Positions 33,701 through 48,700 of a stretch of DNA of 64,000 bases are shown piece after piece. Positions within the stretch are counted from its first letter, which is position 1. Each line of letters begins with the position of its first letter. This DNA comes from Owenia fusiformis (taxonomy: Eukaryota; Annelida; Polychaeta; Sabellida; Oweniidae), in the NCBI GenBank assembly GCA_903813345.2, contig CAIIXF020000011.1, positions 12,631,754 to 12,695,753 of the forward strand. The letters are read 5' to 3'. The notes under the pieces are model-generated. The model made no database searches. It was given only the letters and a program-made list of their open reading frames with translations, and had not been told where the DNA came from. The position numbers and the translations under genes are program-made.

Positions 33701-36700
33701 TAGGTCAAAATAAAAAGTTCTCCAAATTTAACATATGAGTTATGAATTAAGAGTAGAATTTTTTCAGGAATCCTAATCTGCAAACCAAATTTCGATCTGA
33801 CTTCCGATTCTAAAGTTATGGCGTGTCCGAAAAGTAGGTCAAAATAAAAATTCGCCAAATTTAACGTATGAGTTATGAATTAGGGGTAGAATTTTCTCAG
33901 GAATCCGAATCTGCAAACCAAATTTCAATCCGACTATCGGTTCCAAAGAAATGGCTCGAAAATCGCTAAATTTGGTGCCCCATGTTATGTCAATGAGAAA
34001 AAGATTTTTTTGAAGTGTAAAATACAAGATATAGACTGAATACAGCTTAACATTCTGAAAGCCTATGAAAGAAGGGGACCCCGAAGCCTATCTAGCTTTA
34101 AAATTTGGACACCAAAATGCCTAGGTCAAAATCTAGGTCAAATTCATAGTTTTTCCTTATTTTTGCGATTCTGACATTACACTTTAATGATTTACTTCGA
34201 AATTTTGTATACACGTAGCAAAGAGTGTGCTTATAGTGTTAGCCTTTTGCCGTCACAAAGTATTTTGACCCACTTTTGAGATATGGTGTCCTAAAAATAG
34301 GTCAAAATAAAAAATTCTCAAAATATCCCTTATGAGTTATGAATTAAAGGTAAAATTTTCCCAGGAATCCGAATCTGCAAACCAAATTTCAATCCGACTT
34401 CCGGTCAAAAATTCCTACTTACCTACCTACCTACATACCTACTTGGCTACCTACTTAGCTACCTACTTCTCAGCTACTTGGCTACCTACTCAGCTACTTA
34501 CTCAGCTACCTACTCAGCTGCTTACTCAGCTACCTACTCAGCTACTCTACTCAATTACTTAATCATCTACGTACTCAGCTTCCTACTCAGTTACTTACTC
34601 AGCTCTTTACTCAAGTAAATCAATCTGGAGTCTTAAATTGAACTTGTTCAATTTACATGTCTAGTTATTATTATTATTCTTTCCGAACCAGTTTTCTCAG
34701 CAACTAGAAGACCTTACTCAAATCTACTTACAGGGTCAGTTAGGAGATGAGATCTAGTTTCTGGGAAATTAGGTTAAATTTTTATCTAGGTCAAAGGTCA
34801 AAATCTAGGTCATATTTATAGTTTTCCTTATTTTTACGATTCTGACACTACACTTTAATAATTTGCTTCAAAATTTTGTATACAGATAGCAAAGAGTGTG
34901 CTAATAGTGTTAGCCTTTTGCCGTCAGAAAGTATTTTGACCCACTTTTGAGATATGGTGTCCGAAAAGTAGGTCAAAATAAAAAGTTCTCCAAATTTAAC
35001 GTATGAGTTATGAATTAAGAGTAGAATTTTCTCAGGAATCCGAATCTGCAAACCAAATTCCGATCCGACTTTCGGTTCGGAAGTTATGGCGTTTTGAAAG
35101 CTCAAAAATCGCTAAATTTGGTGCCTATGTTAAGTCAATGGGAAAAAAAGACTTTTTCGAAGTGTAAAATACAAGATATAGACTGAGTACAGCTTAATAT
35201 AATGAATGTTTATAAAAGAAGGGAACCTCAAAAGCTACATAGCTTCAAAATTTGGACACCAAAATGCCTAGGTCAAAATCTAGGTCAAATTCATAGTTTT
35301 TCCTTATTTTAACGATTCTGACACTACACTTTAATAATTTACTTCAAAATTTTGTATACAGGTAGCAAAGAGTGTGCTAATAGTGTTAGCCTTTTGCCGT
35401 CAGAAAGTATTTTGACCCACTTTTGAGATATGGTGTCCGAAAAGTAGGTCAAAATAAAAAGTTCTCCAAATTTAACGTATGAGCTATGAATTAAGGGTAG
35501 AATTTTCTGAGGAATCTGAATCTGCAAACCAAATTTCGATCCGACTGCTGGTTCGGATGTTATGGCGTTTTGAAATCTCAAAAATCGCTAAATTTGGTGC
35601 CCCATGTTAAGTCAATGGGAAAAAAGACTTTTTCGAAGTGTAAAGTACAAGATATAGACTGGGTACAGCTCAACATAATGAACTTTTGTAAAAGAAGGGT
35701 ACCTCAAAAGCTACATAGCTTCAAAATTTGGACACAAAAATGCCTAGGTCAAAATCTAGGTCAAATTCATAGTTTTTCCTTATTTTTATGATTCTGACAC
35801 TACACTTTAATAATTTTCTTCAAAATTTTATATACAGGTAGCAAAGAGTGTGCTATTAGTGTAAGCCTTTTGCCGTCAGAGAGTATTTTGACCCACTTTT
35901 GAGATATGGTGTCCGAAAAGTAGGTCAAAATAAAAAGTTCTCCAAATTTAACATATGAGTTATGAATTAAGAGTAGAATTTTCTCAGGAATCCGAATCTG
36001 CAAACCAAATTTCGATCCGACTTCCGGTTCCAAAGTTATGGCGTGTCCGAAAAGTAGGTCAAAATAAAAATTCGCCAAATGTAACGTATGAGTTATGAAT
36101 AAGGGGTAGAATTTTGTCAGGAATCCGAATCTTTAAATCAAATTTCGATCCGACTTCCGGTTTGAAAGTTATGGCGTTTTGAAATTTCGAGAAAAATCGA
36201 TCTGATGTTATCCTGTTATCCTGAAGTCAAGGAAAAAAGATTTTTTTGAAGTGTAAAATACGAGATATAGATTGAGTACAGCTTAAGATAATGAATTCCT
36301 ATAAAAGAAAGGGACCTCAAAAGCTACCTAGTTTCAATATTTGGACACCAAAATGCCTAGGTCAAAATCTAGGTCAAATTCATAGTTTTTCCTTATTTTT
36401 GCGATTCTGGCTCTACACTTTTAGGATTTGCTTCAAAATTTTGTATACAGGTAGCAAAGAGTGTGCTAATAGTGTTAGCCTTTTGCCGTCAGAGAGTATT
36501 TTGACCCACTTTTGAGATATGGTGTCCCAAAAGTAGGTCAAAATAAAAGTTCTTCGAATTTAGCATATGAGTTATGAAATAAGGATAGAATTTTCTGAGG
36601 AATCTGAATCTGCAAACCAAATTTCGATCCGACTTTCTGTTTGAAAGTTATAGCGTTTTGAAAGCTCAAAAATTGCTAAATTTGGTGCCCCATGTTATGT

Positions 36701-39700
36701 CAATAGGGAAAAAGATTTTTTTGAAGTCTAAAAGACCAGATATAGACTGAGTACAGCTTAACATTCTGAAAGCCTTTAAAAGAAGGGGACCTCGAAGGCT
36801 ATCTAGCTTTAAAATTTGGACACCAAAATGCCAAGGTCAAAATCTAGGGCAAATTCATAATTTTGCTTATTTTTGCGATTATGACATTACACTTTAATGA
36901 TTTGCTTCGAAATTTTGTATACAGGTAGCAAAGAGTGTGCTTATAGTGATAGCCTTTTGCTGTCAGAAAGTATTTTGACCCACTTTTGAGATATGGTGTC
37001 CAAAAAGTAGGTCAAAATAAAAAAATCTCCAAATTTAATGTATGAGTTATGAATTAAGGGTGGAATTTTCTCAGGAGTCCGAATCTTTAAACCAAAATAC
37101 AATCTAACTTCTGGTTAGATAGTTATAGCGGTTTGAAGTCTCGAAAAGTCGATATGATGATATCCCCATGTTAAGCCAATGGAGTCGAAGATAAAAAATG
37201 GAGAGTTGTCTAAATGTCTAAATTCTAGCTGACTCGATCAGCTTATTCTGGATGACTCAGCTTACAAGTATTCTGGATGACTCAGCTTAAAAAAAGAATT
37301 AAATCTGGAGTCTTAAATTGAACTTGTTCAATTTACATGTCTAGTTATTATTATTATTATTCTTTCTTTGCCAGTTTTCTCAGCAACTAGAAGGACTTAC
37401 TAAAATCTGCTAACATAGTCAGCTGGGTAATGAGACCTAGTTTCTGGGAAATTAGGTCAAATGTTTATCTAGGTCAAAGGTCAAGAACTAGGTCAAATCG
37501 TGTGTTTTCACTATTTTACAAGTTTTCTCAGTCGTCCTTTGGTATTTTTGCTCCGGGTTTTTTTCATCATGTTCCTTAGAAAAAAAGCTAATTCCGTAAG
37601 GCAAATCGTTTTTTGATTACTCTTACCGATTTTGAGATATGGCGTCCAAAAAGTAGGTCAGAACATAAAAAGTTCTCCAAAGTCAACGTGTGAGTTATCA
37701 AATAAGTGTAGAATTATCTCAGGAATCCGAATCTGCAAACAAAAATTTGATCCGACATCCCGTTCGGAAGTTATAGCCTTTTGAAATCTCAAAAATCGGT
37801 AAATTTGGTGCCTATGTTAAGTCAATGGGAAAAAAGACTTTTTCGAAGTGTAAAATACAAGATGTAGACTGAGTACAGCTTAACATAATGAATGCTTATA
37901 AAACAAGGGGACCTCAAAAGCTACATAGCTTCAAAATTTGGACACCAAAATGCCTAGGTCAAAATCTAGGTCAAATTCATAGTTTTTCCTTATTTTTACG
38001 ATTCTGACACTACACTTTAATAATTTGCTTCAAAATTTTGTATACAGGTAGCAAAGAGTGTGCTCATAGTGTTAGCCTTTTGCCGTCAGAAAGTATTTTT
38101 ACCCACTTTTGAGATATGGTGTCCGTAAAGTAGGTCAAAATAAAAAGTTCTCCAGATCCAACGTATGAGTTATGAATTAAGGGTAGAATTTTCTCAGGAA
38201 TCCGAATCTGCAAACTAAATTTCGATCCGACTTCCGGTTCGGAAGTTATGACGTGTCCAAAAAGTAGGTCAAAATAAAAAATTTCCAAATTTAACGTATG
38301 AGTTATGAATTAGGGGTAAAATTTTGTCAGGAATCTGAATCTGCAAATTAAATTTCGATCCGACTTCCGGTTCGAAAGTTATGGCGTTTTGAAAGCTCAA
38401 AAGTCGCTAAATTTGGTGCCCCATGTTATGTCAATGAGAAAAAGGATTTTTTGAAGTGTAAAATACCAGATATAGACTGAGTACAGCTTAATATTCTGAA
38501 AGCCTATAAAAGGAGGGGACCTCGTAGGCTATCTAGCTTTAAAATTTGGACGCAAAAATGCCTTGGTCAAAATCTAGGTCAAATTCATAGTTTTTCCTTA
38601 TTTTTGCGATTCTGACATTACACTTTAAGGATTTGCTTAAACATTTTGTATACAGGTAGCAAAGAGTGTGCTTATAGTGTTAGCCTTCTGCCGTCAGAAA
38701 GTTTTTTGACCCACTTTTGAGATATGGTGTCCGAAATGTAGGTCAAAATAAAAAATTCTCCAAATTTAATGTATGAGTTATGAATTAAGGGTAGAATTTT
38801 CTCAGGAATCAGAATCTTTAAATCAAATTTCGAACTTACTTCTGGTTAGATAGGTATAGCGGTTTGAAGTCTCGAAAAGTCGATATGATGATATCCCCAT
38901 GTTAAGCTAATAGAGTCGAAGATAGCCTTCTTAAAAGTTGTCTAAATGTCTATATTCTAGCTGACTCAGCTTATTTTGAATGACTCAGCTTACAAGTTCT
39001 GGATGACTCAGCTTAAACAAAGTTTAAATCTGGAGTCTTAATTATTATTATTAGACTCCAGATTGAAAATCTGGAGTCTATTGTTTTTGCCTGTTTTCTT
39101 ATTATTATTATTCTTTCTTCCTCCTAACAGATTTTCTCTCCAACTATAACATCTTACTTAATCCAACCTACATGGTTATATAGGGAATGTATCTGGCTTT
39201 CTGGGAAATTAGGTCAAATTTTTATCTAGGTCAAATGTCAAGAACTAGGTCAAATCCAGTACTTTGTCACTTTTTCCCATTATCTCGGTCGTCCTTCAAT
39301 ATTTTTGATCCGGGTTTTTTTCATTGTGTTCCTCATAAAAAAGTAGAAAAGCTAAGGTCGATTTAGTTTTTTGGTATCTCAAACCGATTTCGAGATATCA
39401 GTGTCCGAAAACGAGGTCCAAAAAAAAGTTCTCCGAATCCAATGTCCAGGATATCAGTCTTATAGGAAATTTTCTCAGGATTCCGAATCTGAAAACCAAA
39501 TTTCGATTTGAGTTCCGGTTCAGAAGTTATGGCGTTTTGAAAATTCAAAAATCGCTAAATTTGGTGCCCCATGTTAATTCAATGGGAAAAAATATTTTTT
39601 TGAAGTGTAAAATACGAGATATAGACTAAGCACAGCTAAACATAATGGAAGCCCATAAAAGAAAGGGACCACAAGACCTTCTTTTCATAAAAATTTGGAC

Positions 39701-42700
39701 ACCAAAATGCCTAGGTCAAAATCTAGGTCAAATTCAAAGTTTTTCCTTATTTTTGCGATTCTGACACTACAGATTAATTATATTCTTCGGAATTTTTTAT
39801 ACATGTAGCCAAGAGTGTGCTAATAGCGTTAGCCTTTTGCCGTCAGAAAGTATTTTGACCCACTTTTGAGATATGGTGTCCGAAAAGTAGGTCAAACTAA
39901 AAAGTTCTCCAAATTTTACGTATGAGTTATGAATTAAGGGTAGAATTTTCTCGGAATTTCAATCCGACTTTTGGTTCGGAAGTTATGTCGTTTTGAAAGC
40001 TCAAAAATCGCTAAATTTGGTGCCCCATGTTATGGCAATGGGAAAAATATTTTTTTGAAGTGTAAAATACGAGATATAGACTAAGTACAGCTTTACATAA
40101 TGAAAGCCTATAAAAGAAAGGGACCTCAAAAGCTAGCTAGCTTCACAATTTGGACACCAAAATGCCTAGGTCAAAATCTAGGTCAAATTTATAGTTTTAA
40201 CTTATTTTTGCGATTCTGACACTACACTTTAATTATTTGCTTCAAAGTTTGGATACAGGTAGCAAAGAGTGTGGTAATAGTGTTAGCCTTTTGCCGTCAG
40301 AAAGTATTTTGACCCACTTTTGAGATATAGTGTCCGAAAAGTAGGTCAACATGAAAGTTTCTCCAAATTTAACGTATGAGTTATGAATTAAGGGTAGAAT
40401 TTTCTCAGGAATTTCAATCCGACACTCGGTTTGGAAGTAATGGCGTTTTGAAAAATTAAAAAATTGGTATTTTGATATCCCATGTTATGTCAATTATCTT
40501 TGTTACTATTAGTCGTTATTCCTTTATCTTTCTTTCATCATGTAGCTTAAAGACAGTCCTTTCATTATTGTAACTGTCTTTTTTGATTACTCTTACCGAT
40601 TTTGAGGAATGGCGTCCGGAAAGTAGGTCAACACAAAAAGTTCTCAAAATTTAATGTATGAGTTATGACACAAACGTAGAATTTTCTCAGAAATTCGAAT
40701 CTGCAAACCAAATTTCGACCCAAATTCTGGTTAGATAGTTATAGTTGTTTGAAGTCTCGAAAAGTCGATATTATGATATCCCCATGTTAAGCCAATGGAG
40801 ACAAAGATAACTAACTTAAGAGTTGTCTAAATGTCTGTATTCTAGATGACTCAGCTTATTCTGAATGGCTCAGCTTACAGTATTTTGGATGACTCAGCTT
40901 CAAAAAAGTTTTAAATCTGGAGTCTTAAATTGAACTTGTTCAATTTACATGTCTAGTTATTATTATTCTTTCAGAATCTTCCTCCTTCCCAGATTTCTCA
41001 CCAACTAAAAGAATTTACTTTAAGCTGCTTACATGATCAACTAGGGGCAGTCCCTGGGATGATGGGAAATTAGGTCAAATTTTTATCTAGGTCAAGGGTC
41101 AAGAACTAGGTCAAATCAAGGTCAAATCAACATTCTGTCAATTATCTTCGTTGTTGTTTGTCGTAACTACTTCATCTTAGTGTCTACATGTAGCTTAGAA
41201 AAAAACAAATCGAGAGTGTGCCATCCGTTTTTTGATTACTCTTAGCGATTTTGAGATATGGCGTCCTGAAAGTAGGTCAAAACCAAAAATTTCTCCAAAT
41301 TTAACATATGAGCTATGAAATAAGGGTAGAATTTTCTCAGGAATCCGAATCTGCAAACCAAATTTTGATCCGACTTCCCGTTCGGAAGTTATGGCGTTTT
41401 GAAAGCTCAAAAATCGCTAAATTTGGTGCCCCATGTTAATATCAATGGGAAAAAAGATTTTTTTGAAGTGAAAAATACGAAATATAGACTGAGTTCAGCT
41501 AAATATAATGAAAGCTTTTAAAAGAAGGGGACCTCATAAGCCATCTAGCTTCAAAATTTGGACACCAAAATGCCTAGGTCAAAATCTAGGTCAAATTCAA
41601 AGTTTTTCCTTATTTTTGCGATTCTGACACAACAGATAAATTATATTCTTCGAAATTTTGTATACATGTAGCTAAGAGTCTGCTAATAGTGTTAGCCTTT
41701 TGCCGTCAGAAAGTATTTTGCCCCATTTTTGAGATATGGTGTCCGAAAAGTAGGTCAAAATAAAAAATTCTCAAAATTTGACATTTGAGTTATGAATTAA
41801 GTATAGAATTTTCTCAGGAATCCGAATCTGCAAACCAAATTTCGATCCGACTACCGGTTTGGAAGTAATGGCGTGTCCGAAAAGTAGGTCAAAATAAAAA
41901 GTTTCCAAATTTAACGTATGAGCTATGACTTAAGGATAGAATTTTCTCTGGAATCCAAATCTGCAAACCAAATTTCGATCCGACTTCCGGTTCGGAAGTT
42001 ATGGCGTTTTGAAAGCTCAAAAATCGCTAAATTTGGTGCCCCATGTTATGTCTATGGGAAAATTTTTTTTTTTGAAGTGTAAAATACGAGATGTAGACTA
42101 AGTACAGCTAAACATAATGGAAGTCCATAAAAGAAGGGGACCTCACAACCTTCTAATCTTGAAAATTTGGACAACAAAATGCCTAGGTCAAAATCTAGGT
42201 CAAATTCAAAGCTTTTCCTTATTTTTGCGATTCTGACACTACACTTTAATTATATTCTTCGAAATTGTGTATACATGTAGCCAAGAGTGTGCTAATAGTG
42301 TTAGCCTTTTGCCGTCAAAAAGTATTTTGACCCACTTTTGAGATATGGTGTCCCAAAAGTAGGTCAAAATAAAAAAATCTTCAAATGTAACGTATGAGTT
42401 ATGAATAAGGGGTAGAATTTTATCAGGAATCTGAATCTGCAAATCAAATTTTGATTTGACCTCCTGTTCGGAAGTTATGGTGTTTTGAAAGCTCAAAAAT
42501 CGCTAAATTTGCTGCCCCATGTTATGTCAATGGGAAAAAAGATTTTTTTGAAGTGTAAAATACGAGATATAGACTGAGTACAGCTTAATATAATGAAAGC
42601 CTATTAAAGAAGGGGACCTCGAAGGCTACTTAGCTCCAAAATTTGGACACCAAAATGCCTAGGTCAAAATCTAGGTCAAATTTATAGTTTTCCCTTATTT

Positions 42701-45700
42701 TTGCGATTCTGACACTATATTTAAATGATTTGCTTTAAAATTTTGTATACAGGTAGCAAAGAGTATGCTAATAGTGTTAGCGTTTTGCCGTCAAAGAGTA
42801 TTTTGACCCACTTTTGAGATATGGTGTCCGAAAAGTAGGCCAAAGTAAAAAGTTTTCCAAATTTAACTTATGAGTTATGAATTAAGGGTAGAATTTTCTC
42901 AGAAATCTAGATCTGCAAACCAAATTTCGATCCGACTACTTGTTCTGAAGTTATGGCGTTTTGAGATCTCAAAAATCGCTAAATTTGGTGCCCCATGTTA
43001 AATCAATGGGACCGAATAATGTTTTGAAGTGTAAAAATACGAGATATAGAATGAGTACAGCTAAACATAATGAAAGCCCATAGAAGAAGGGGACCTTAAA
43101 AGCTACTTTCCTTCAAAGTTTGGACACCAAAATACCTAGTTCAAAATCTAGGTCAAATTCGTAGTTTTTTTTATTTTGCGATTCTGACACTACAATTCAA
43201 TGATATTCTCCGAAATTTTGTATACTTGTAGCAAAGAGTGTGCTAATAATGTTATCATTTTGTCGTCAATAAGTTTTTTGACCCACTTTTGAGATATGGT
43301 GTCCGAAATGTAGGTCAAAATAGAAAGTTCTCCAATTTTAAAGTATGAGTTATGAATTAGGGGTAGAATTTCCTCAGGAATCCAGAGGGTGTCTACAAAA
43401 CTAAGACCTAAGACCTAAGACCTACAAAACTAAGACCCCCCACGTAATAAAACTAAGACCCTGTTATAAAACTAAGACCCCCACGTTATAAAACTAAGAC
43501 CCTGTTATAAAACTAAGACCCCCCACGTAATAAAACTAAGACCCTGTTATAAAACTAAGACCCCCCACGTAATAAAACTAAGACCCTGTTATAAAACTAA
43601 GACCCCCCACGTAATAAAACTAAGACCCTGTTATAAAACTAAGACCCCCCACGTTATAAAACTAAGCCCCTGTTATAAAACTAAGACCCCCCACGTAATA
43701 AAACTAAGACCCTGTTATAAAACTAAGACCCCCCACGTTATAAAACTAAGACCCTGTTATAAAACTAAGACCCCCCACGTAATAAAACTAAGACCCTGTT
43801 ATAAAACTAAGACCCCCCACGTAATAAAACTAAGACCCTGTTATAAAACTAAGACCCCCCACGTAATAAAACTAAGACCCTGTTATAAAACTAAGACCCC
43901 CCACGTAATAAAACTAAGACCCTGTTATAAAACTAAGACCCTCCACGTAATAAAACTAAGACCCTGTTATAAAACTAAGACCCCCCACGTTATAAAACTA
44001 AGACCCTGTTATAAAACTAAGACCCCCCACGTAATAAAACTAAGACCCTGTTATAAAACTAAGACCCCCCACGTAATAAAACTAAGACCCTGTTATAAAA
44101 CTAAGACCCTCCACGTAATAAAACTAAGACCCTGTTATAAAACTAAGACCCCCACGTTATAAAACTAAGACCCTGTTATAAAACTAAGACCCCCCACGTA
44201 ATAAAACTAAGACCCTGTTATAAAACTAAGACCCCCCACGTAATAAAACTAAGACCCTGTTATAAAACTAAGACCCCCCACGTAATAAAACTAAGCCCCT
44301 GTTATAAAACTAAGACCCCCCACGTAATAAAACTAAGACCCTGTTATAAAACTAAGACCCCCCACGTTATAAAACTAAGACCCTGTTATAAAACTAAGAC
44401 CCCCCACGTAATAAAACTAAGACCCTGTTATAAAACTAAGACCCCCCACGTAATAAAACTAAGACCCTGTTATAAAACTAAGACCCTCCACGTAATAAAA
44501 CTAAGACCCTGTTATAAAACTAAGACCCCCCACGTTATAAAACTAAGACCCTGTTATAAAACTAAGACCCCCCACGTAATAAAACTAAGACCCTGTTATA
44601 AAACTAAGACCCCCCATGTAATAAAACTAAGACCCTGTTATAAAACTAAGACCCTCCACGTAATAAAACTAAGACCCTGTTATAAAACTAAGACCCCCCA
44701 CGTTATAAAACTAAGACCCTGTTATAAAACTAAGACCCCCCACGTAATAAAACTAAGACCCTGTTATAAAACTAAGACCCCCCACGTTATAAAACTAAGA
44801 CCCTGTTATAAAACTAAGACCCCCCACGTTGTAAAACTAAGACCCTGTTATAAAACTAAGACCCTGTTATAAAACTAAGAATCAATCATCGTGCCTTGCT
44901 CTGCTCGCGAGGTAGTCTTGCCTCTGGCACATGTGTTCCCCAGTAACATACAGATTCTACAAAAGATAGTCTTATAGATATAGATATAAAGATAAGCTTA
45001 AGGTCTTGGAGAAGTTATTCGAAATTTACACCAAATAGTAAATGAAAAAACCATGTGATTTTAGATTTTTTGAACTAAGATAGCAGAGTTCTGCTTTGAT
45101 CTTCAGTCATTTTTACTACTCCCATTTATCATTCACATGACCAGGATCACAATGGTCATGTCAAAATGACCCTAACCATGCTGAAATGGTTTTTCAGCCC
45201 TCTGAAAATGTGACTGAAAAAAGTTAAAAGTAAGGGTATCGGTAAGGTCACTGAACATAATATTTTGATTTTTTCAGAAAATGTGCCCAATATATTGCTT
45301 CATATGATAGGAGCTTTGAAAATAAGAAAAATTGTCTGAAACAAAAATTGTGGTCAGAAAAAGGAAAATAGACCTCTTTTAAAATCATTTTTTTTCATTT
45401 TTTCTGTAGACTATTTCTAGATATTTAATCAAAATTTCAAAGCTCCTATCATTTAGAGCAATATGTTGGACACATTTTCTGAAAAATTCAAAATATTCTG
45501 GGGGTCTTAGTTTTATAACAGGGTCTTAGTTTTATTACGTGGGGGTCTTAGTTTTGTAACAGTGTCTTAGTTTTATAACGTGGGGGTCTTAGTTTTATAA
45601 CAGGGTCTTAGTTTTATTACGTGGGGGGTCTTAGTTTTATAACAGGGTCTTAGTTTTATAACGTGGGGGGTCTTAGTTTTATAACAGGGTCTTAGTTTTA

Positions 45701-48700
45701 TTACGTGGGGGGGTCTTAGTTTTATAACAGGGTCTTAGTTTTATAACGTGGGTGGTCTTAGTTTTATAACAGGGTCATAGTTTTATTACGTGTGGGGTCT
45801 TAGTTTTATAACAGGGTCTTAGTTTTATAACGTGGGGGTCTTAGTTTTATAACAGGGTCTTAGTTTTATAACGTGGGGGGGTCTTAGTTTTATAACAGGG
45901 TCTTAGTTTTATTATGGGGGGGGGTCTTAGTTTTATAACAGGGTCTTAGTTTTATAACGTGGGGGTCTTAGTTTTATAACAGGGTCTTACTTTTATAACG
46001 TGGGGGGTCTTAGTTTTATAACAGGGTCTTAGTTTTATTACGTGGGGGATCTTAGTTTTATAACAGGGTCTTAGTTTTATAACGTGGGGGGTCTTAGTTT
46101 TATAACAGGGTCTTAGTTTTATAACGTGGGGGGTCTTAGTTTTATAACAGGGTCTTAGTTTTATAACGTGGGGGGGGTCTTAGTTTTATTACGTGGGCGG
46201 TCTTAGTTTTATAACAGGGTCTTAGTTTTATAACGTGGGGGTCTTAGTTTTATAACAGGGTCTTAGTTTTATTACATGGGGGGTCTTAGTTTTATAACAG
46301 GGTCTTAGCTTTATTACGTGGGGGGTCTTAGTTTTGTAGGTCTTAGGTCTTAGTTTTGTAGACACCCGGAATCCGGATCTGAAATCAAAATTGCAATCCG
46401 ACCCCCGGTTTAGATTCTACGCCATTTTGAAGTTTGAAATTCGCACTTGCCAGTATTCACGATGCAGATTGATCAAATATACTTTCAAAAATTCCTGCAT
46501 ACCCTACTTTACCTCTCTACCTACTCAGCTACTTATTTGACTACTTACTCAATTACTTAATTAGTTATTACTTACTTAGCAACTTACTCAGCTACTAACT
46601 CAGGTACTTACTCAGCTACTTACTCAGCTACCTACTCAGCTTTTTACTCAGTTACTTACTCAGCTACTTACTCAACTACTACTAAGGTACTTACTCAGCT
46701 AATTACTCAGTTACTTACTCAGCTCTTTACTGATCTATCTAGGTAAAATAAATCTGGAGTCTTAAATTGAACTTGTTCAATTTCACAAATCTAGTTATTC
46801 TTCTTCTCCCTCCTTCCCAGATTTCTCACCAACTAGAAGAGCTTACTTTAAGCTGCTTACATGATTAACTAGGGAATGTATCTGGCTTTCTGGGAAATTA
46901 GGTCAAATTTTTATCTAGGTCAAAGGTCAAGAACTAGGTCAAATCCAGTACTTTGTCACTTTTTCCCATTATCTCGGTCGTCCTTCAATATTTTTGATCC
47001 TGGTTTTTTTCATTGTGTTCCTCATAAAAAAGTAGAAAACCTAGGGTCGATTTAGTTTTTTGGTATCTCAAACCGATTTCGAGATATCAGTGTCCGAAAA
47101 CGAGGTCCAAAAAAAATTTCACCGAATCCAATGTCCAGGATATCAGTCTTATGGGAAATTTTCTCAGGATTCCGAATCTGAAAACCAAATTTCGATCTGA
47201 CTACCGGTTCAGAAGTTATGGCGTTTTGAAAATTCAAAAATCGCTAAATTTGGTGCCCCATGTTAATTCAATGGGAAAATTTTTTTTTTTGAAGTGTAAA
47301 ATACGAGATATAGACTAAGCACAGCTAAACATAATGGAAGCCCATAAAAGAAAGGGACCACAAGACCTTCTTTTCATAAAAATTTGGACACCAAAATGCC
47401 TAGGTCAAAATCTAGGTCAAATTCAAAGTTTTTCCTTATTTTTGCGATTCTGACACTACAGATTAATTATATTCTTCGAAAATTTGTGTACATGTAGCCA
47501 AGAGTGTGCTAATAGTGTTAGCCTTTTGCCGTCAGGAAGTATTTTGACCCACTTTTGAGATATGGTGTCCGAAAAGTAGGTCAAACTAAAAAGTTCTCCA
47601 AATTTAACGTATGAGTTATGAATTAAGGGTAGAATTTTCTCAGGAATCCAAATCTGCAAACCAAATTTCAATCCGGCTTTTGGTTTGGAATTTATGTCGT
47701 TTTGATAGCTCAAAAATCGCTAAATTTGGTGCCCCATGTTATGGCAATGGGAAAAAAGATTTTTTTGAAGTGTAAAATACAAGATATAGACTGAGTACAG
47801 CTTAATTTAATAAATGCCTATCAAAGAAGGGGACCTTTAAGGCTACTTAGCTCCAAAATTTGGACACCAAAATGCCTAGGTCAAAATCTAGGTCAAATTT
47901 ATAGTTTTCCCTTATTTTTGCGATTCTGACACTATATTTAAATGATTTGCTTTAAAATTTTGTATACAGGTAGCAAAGAGTATGCTAATAGTGTTAGCGT
48001 TTTGCCGTCAGAAAGTATTTTGACCCACTTTTGAGATATGGTGTCCAAAAAGTAGGCCAAAGTAAAAAGTTTTCCAAAATTAACGTATGAGTTATGAATT
48101 AAGGGTAGAATTTTCTCAGAAATCTAGATCTGCAAACCAAATTTCGATCCGACTACTTGTTCTGAAGTTATGGCGTTTTGAGATCTCAAAAATCGCTAAA
48201 TTTGGTGCCCCATGTTAAATCAATGGGACCGAATAATTTTTTGAAGTGTAAAAATACGAGATATAGAATGAGTACAGCTAAACATAATGAAAGCCCATAG
48301 AAGAAGGGGACCTCAAAAGCTACTTTCCTTCAAAGTTTGGACACCAAAATACCTAGTTTAAAAAATCTAGGTCAAATTCATAGTTTTTTCTTATTTTGCG
48401 ATTCTGACACTACACTTCAATGATATTCTCCGAAATTTTGTATACTTGTAGCAAAAATTGCAATCCGACCCCCGGTTTAGATTCTACGCCATTTTGAAGT
48501 TTGAAATTCGCACTTGCCAGTATTCACGATGCAGATTGATCAAATATACTTTCAAAAATTCCTGCATACCCTACTTTACCTCTCTACCTACTCAGCTACT
48601 TATTTGACTACTTACTCAATTACTTAATTAGTTATTACTTACTTAGCAACTTACTCAGCTACTAACTCAGGTACTTACTCAGCTACTTACTCAGCTACCT

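Larger units (their letters stand above)
43387..46367. mobile_element. 2.98-kb foldback element with minisatellite arms (possible Mutator-like)
   Basis: Ends GGGTGTCTACAAAACTAAGACC and its reverse complement. Flanks are GGAATCCAGA (43377-43386) and GGAATCCGGA (46368-46377), a 10-bp target duplication with one mismatch, and the host repeat reads on across it. The left arm (43430-44880) is about 34 copies of a ~42-bp unit, TAAAACTAAGACCCTGTTA plus TAAAACTAAGACCCCCCACGTAA; the right arm (45500-46345) is about 20 copies in inverse orientation. The 0.6-kb centre contains a further inverted repeat at 45276-45322 / 45437-45483. Nine- to ten-base duplications fit Mutator-like elements. No transposase. 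Confidence 0.8.
40957..46794 (+). mobile_element. Array copy 7, interrupted by a foldback element
   Basis: Begins with the TTATTATTCTTTC leader and ends CTAG at 46791-46794. The 2.98-kb element at 43387-46367 lies within one of its internal units. The tail is a CTCAGCTACTT minisatellite. Confidence 0.7.

Noticed and set aside
43430-44880. CRISPR-like regular array
   Set aside because: Adjacent half-units repeat without unique spacers, in animal DNA; it is a minisatellite arm.
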